A stretch of DNA of 64,000 bases from Apostichopus japonicus (taxonomy: Eukaryota; Echinodermata; Holothuroidea; Aspidochirotida; Stichopodidae): the NCBI RefSeq assembly GCF_037975245.1, contig NC_092574.1:22447713-22511712 (forward strand). The letters run 5' to 3'. The translations under genes were made by a program, and so were the position numbers. Positions 60,546-64,000 of the stretch are shown here, one piece after another. The notes under the pieces were generated by a model that had not been told where the DNA came from, made no database searches, and worked only from the letters and a program-made list of their open reading frames with translations. How positions within the stretch are numbered: the first letter of the stretch is position 1; every line of letters begins with the position of its first letter.

Positions 60546-63500
60546 AAAAGAAATAGAAAGGTTAATAGAATAACAGATCAATAAAGTACATTGCCACATT
60601 GACAACAACTTATTGAGAAATGAAATTTGAAGATAAAAAAAAAGGCAACTTCTAAAGCAAATTTCATCAAACTGAAAAAAAAAAAAAAATGATGAATGAT
60701 AATTCCCCAATTTTTCTGTGACCTTCCAAACCTCACACCAGGAGGTTCATAATTTGTTAACATAATGTCACAGAAAACCCACTTTGACACAAGTTTGAGC
60801 CTCCTCATCAGATAAGGCTAAAAGGCGAATCTATAAAACAAACTTGTCAAACTGAAACCTGTTAATCTTAACAAATCTACCCAGCCTCTGGTAATAGTTC
60901 TACTCCATTTACATTCAAGGAATGTTAAGGTTGTTGAAGTATTCCAACTTTTGTTGACTTTTAGATAAACAATTAAAGTGTCCTCTGTCAGGAGAGCATT
61001 TCCGCAGTGTCAGGTCACATATAGACACTACTACCTTCAAGCAAACATAGCTATCCTGATGACAGAATTTGTTTGCAACATTGGTACAGCTTTTATCTTT
61101 AACTGACTTTGTACACATATGAAATATTGTTCTAATAATGGAGATTAACTGAATAGTTTGTCATCCGACTTATCATTGTTTTATGTTCTAATTATCAACT
61201 GGCAGCAAAATGCAAATGCCCAAAATTGTTTCTACTGGCAAAATGGTGACATCTACTAACATATATCCACAAAAATAACAGCCTGAATTTCAAAGACCTG
61301 ATTCCTACCAAATATAAAGTGGAAAAAGGAGAAAAAACAATTATAAATTGACATGCCACCTACCTTTGCTTACAGTACCAAATGAGAATAATTGCACACT
61401 TACCTTCAGGTGATAGAATGTAAGTAAAGAAAGTTTAATGCAATTAACTGCTGTGTATTTCATCACAATTCAAATACTACAACACAGCCTACCAGTACCT
61501 ACTTAATAGACCTCAGGTGTGTATTTGTGTCATAAGAGATTCCATTTCTACAGCTATCTCATCATAAGATGATATAAATCTTCAATAATGTATTTGCCTC
61601 ATTATCATTTACCAGATTTAATCATATCAGTAGATATCAAATTTAAAAAAGCAGAATATAGAGCTATTTTCCTTGCAACTCATTTCTCTAGTGAAGAGTT
61701 TAATTTTCCATTAAAACGGAGCTCATCTCTACAAACTCACCAAACATTCTACATCGACAAGACCCATACGACCCTAATACAGAAGACAGTTAACTTGAAC
61801 TTTTTTGAATCTGATGTAAAACAATTTTACTTCAAGAACTTCCCCCAAGGTCTTTTCCCAAAACTATGCTGCGGTTAGCTGCCTTGAATAGCTCAAGGCT
61901 GCAAACAGAATTCAAAGTCGCCAGCAGGACCTCCAACTTGCACTCTCTCGCCCCAAGTAGAGCAAGAAAAGTTCAAAATTCTCTCTCTCTCTCTCTCTCT
62001 TCTTTTTACTTTTGCCTTCTCAGATATTTCCATTGGTAGAATTTGATCAAGAGCCCCATCGAAGCAATGCAGAACCTATTTACCTGTTTGCTTATGGTGT
62101 TACAAGCAGGCTGGACACCCGCAGGGTATGGCGCCAACCCCTTAGTGCGTTAGTGGGATGATATTTCTGGCCGGCTTGTGCCTGGTCTAGTCTGAGATTT
62201 CTGGGAGCTGAACTAGTATGTGGTGATTAGGTAGAGGCTTTCTTTAGATTGTCAGGTTTAATTTGAAGAGCACCCCACTCTGCAGAGCCTGGGGGCACAA
62301 CAGTGTTAAGCAGTAACAGTGCTTGTATATATGTGTACTATGCCTCGGGACAAACTTTGCACTTGAGAATTCACAGATATCCTCTTTAAATTTAATACCT
62401 GTTCCAATCCTTTTAATGTTTGCAACATGTCCCTCAAGGACTGGGATAAATCAATGTATGATTACCAAGTCGATCTGTGTTGCTGATTTCTCAAACAGAA
62501 AAACCAGAATGCAAATTGCATTGAGGTTTCAATGACTTTGTTACACTAGACTTCTGCTGGTTCACCAGAAATAGCTCTTATGTAAATGTCCTGAACCACT
62601 GTTTTGATGTACAATTACACTTGGACTATGACAAACACAGGTCAGTGTACTGTATGTGGCAATACACATCTCCACCAAAAACAACATGAGTCTTGTCCTC
62701 AATGTGATGCATCCACACACCAAGTATGAAAAGTATCCATGATTCCTACCTTGAGATATCATGTTTAAAGGTTTCCAGAGATTGACCTCTGGTGACCTCA
62801 AATGAACTTTGACCTACACCACCAAAACAATTGAGTTCTTTATACAATTTGACACATCCACATGATTAAATGAGAAGTATCCATGCTCCATATCTTGAGA
62901 TATAGTGTATACAAGGTTTCGTTTGACTGCTGGTGACCCAGATGACCTTTGACCTCCACCAAAAACAATATGGTTCTTCTACTCCATTTGGGGCATCTAC
63001 ATCTTAAGTATGAAAGTATCCATGATATATATCATGAGATATCATGTTTACAAGCTGGGCATCACATTGACCCACACCTACCCACCATCATGACTGACCA
63101 AACAAGGAGGCAATATGACATGAGAATACCAAACAATAACTTTCTCTACTGTTGTACTGTAGCCCAGACAATATCATTCTGATGTGAGGACCAGTGCAAA
63201 CAAAAACACATCCACAGATTGCTATGTATCCTACTGATATCAGTTGCTCACAGTACACAGTTTTTAGTTGAAGTCACCATTTATTACTTGATTATAAGAA
63301 CAATATCTACAGCTTATGGACTCTTAGAGCAAAGGTCTGCAAACAGTTGTAAGGTTACAACCCACCAGCTTCCATTAGGACTGACCCACCAGTCCACAAC
63401 CCACCAGACCGCCCAGCTAATCAATGCTCCCAGCAAATCAATACTCAGAATGCATGACTAGCTTTGGCTATAGACATTGGCAGCTTTTAAAACAAGAGAT

Positions 63501-64000
63501 TATCATTTACTGATAAATATAACTTTTTCTGACGGATAAATTATTATATAAAAGAACTGTGCCTTAAGTTAAGGGTAGCATACCCACCTTTTCATATAAT
63601 TTCAATTTATTTCTTAATGTTCTTTGGGCAGTTATCTTTACCCTCTCTTTCTGAACAACAAAGATAATCCGCATACAATTGGTTACCTATTTACAAGTTG
63701 AAAGGTCTACCATAAATAATGAGATATTTGTAAGTCTGGCAAAACACATTTCCCAACTTCTAGGCTATCAATACAACTGTTAAAGACATGTTATATGATC
63801 AAAACAAAATTCAATCTTTCCGAACCCTGCACGATACCGCAGAGTTAAACGACCATCGTTTGGCCTGTTACTTAGGCCCAACTTCGACTAATCATAGCCT
63901 ATTGTGTTCTGAAATAGGATCTTAGCATAGCCTATGTCTATTTGATGTACCTGACATCCAATACGGCCTGTCAATCACACTGTTAGCATGTTAGGCTCAA
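60546..64000 (-). other. BEACH gene upstream intron
   Basis: No further BEACH-gene exon could be identified up to the window end. Contains a (CT)n run at about 61980-62000 and the TGACCTTTGACC repeats at 62760-63060. Confidence 0.5.
62760..63065 (+). repeat. TGACCTTTGACCTCCACC-type repeat, about two units
   Basis: Units of about 140 bp carrying GAACTTTGACCTACACC (62805) and ATGACCTTTGACCTCCACC (62942), each followed by AGTATCCATG and CTTGAGATAT-like blocks. A perfect TGACCTTTGACCT is at 62943-62955. Confidence 0.7.

Noticed and set aside
60578-60808. Possible further BEACH-gene exon (MRRLKLVSKWVF)
   Set aside because: Superficial likeness only; no donor/acceptor pair in the right phase to join the exon at 59930.
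62080-62230. Possible minus exon before GTAAAT (GLAPYPAGVQPACNTISKQ)
   Set aside because: No match to the expected PH-domain region of neurobeachin and no consistent frame upstream.

Overview
This is an animal nuclear genome window, not a prokaryotic one. Three conserved eukaryotic genes are split into many short exons with GT-AG introns, and the rest is introns, tandem arrays, LINEs and DNA transposons. Repeat types (a CR1/L2-like LINE, TTAA-flanked THAP elements, TGACCTTTGACC-bearing dispersed repeats) and closeness to vertebrate orthologs suggest a marine invertebrate deuterostome, perhaps an echinoderm. The taxon is an inference.

Layout. (1) 1-14.3 kb, plus strand: the last nine coding exons of SLC30A9/ZNT9 (347 residues visible; 5' part lies before the window). 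Its introns hold an 89-bp minisatellite (3.09-4.44 kb), a 64-bp minisatellite (5.1-7.8 kb), a 1.36-kb TTAA-flanked element with a THAP-like ORF and an opposing P2X7-tail-like ORF (8.49-9.84 kb), and a 237-bp TTAA MITE (13.0 kb). (2) 14.3-26.6 kb, minus strand: GATB, twelve exons joining in frame to 512 codons plus stop. It meets SLC30A9 tail to tail with almost no gap. (3) 26.6-33.5 kb: no convincing gene, mostly AT-rich sequence and repeat fragments. (4) 33.5-59.9 kb, minus strand: the C-terminal 749 residues of a neurobeachin/LRBA-type protein (end of PH-like domain, BEACH domain, WD40 repeats) in 17 exons; the N-terminal part lies beyond 64 kb. One 10.5-kb intron carries a LINE with two open ORFs in the same orientation as the host gene. 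(5) 59.9-64 kb: intron sequence with repeats.

Function. SLC30A9 is a mitochondrial zinc exporter. GATB is the B subunit of the mitochondrial Glu-tRNA(Gln) amidotransferase GatCAB. The BEACH protein works in vesicle and membrane-protein trafficking. They do not form a pathway; their adjacency looks like conserved linkage, since the human orthologs SLC30A9, GATB and LRBA all lie on chromosome 4.

Most striking signal: two neighbouring genes each carry a minisatellite whose unit includes the 3' end of an exon plus its 5' splice site. In SLC30A9 the unit is 89 bp (15 junction copies). In GATB it is exactly 60 bp, so the frame is kept and each extra unit would add 20 residues and recreate the same splice junction. 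A third array (41 bp, BEACH gene) repeatedly presents CAG|GTAGGT in gene sense.
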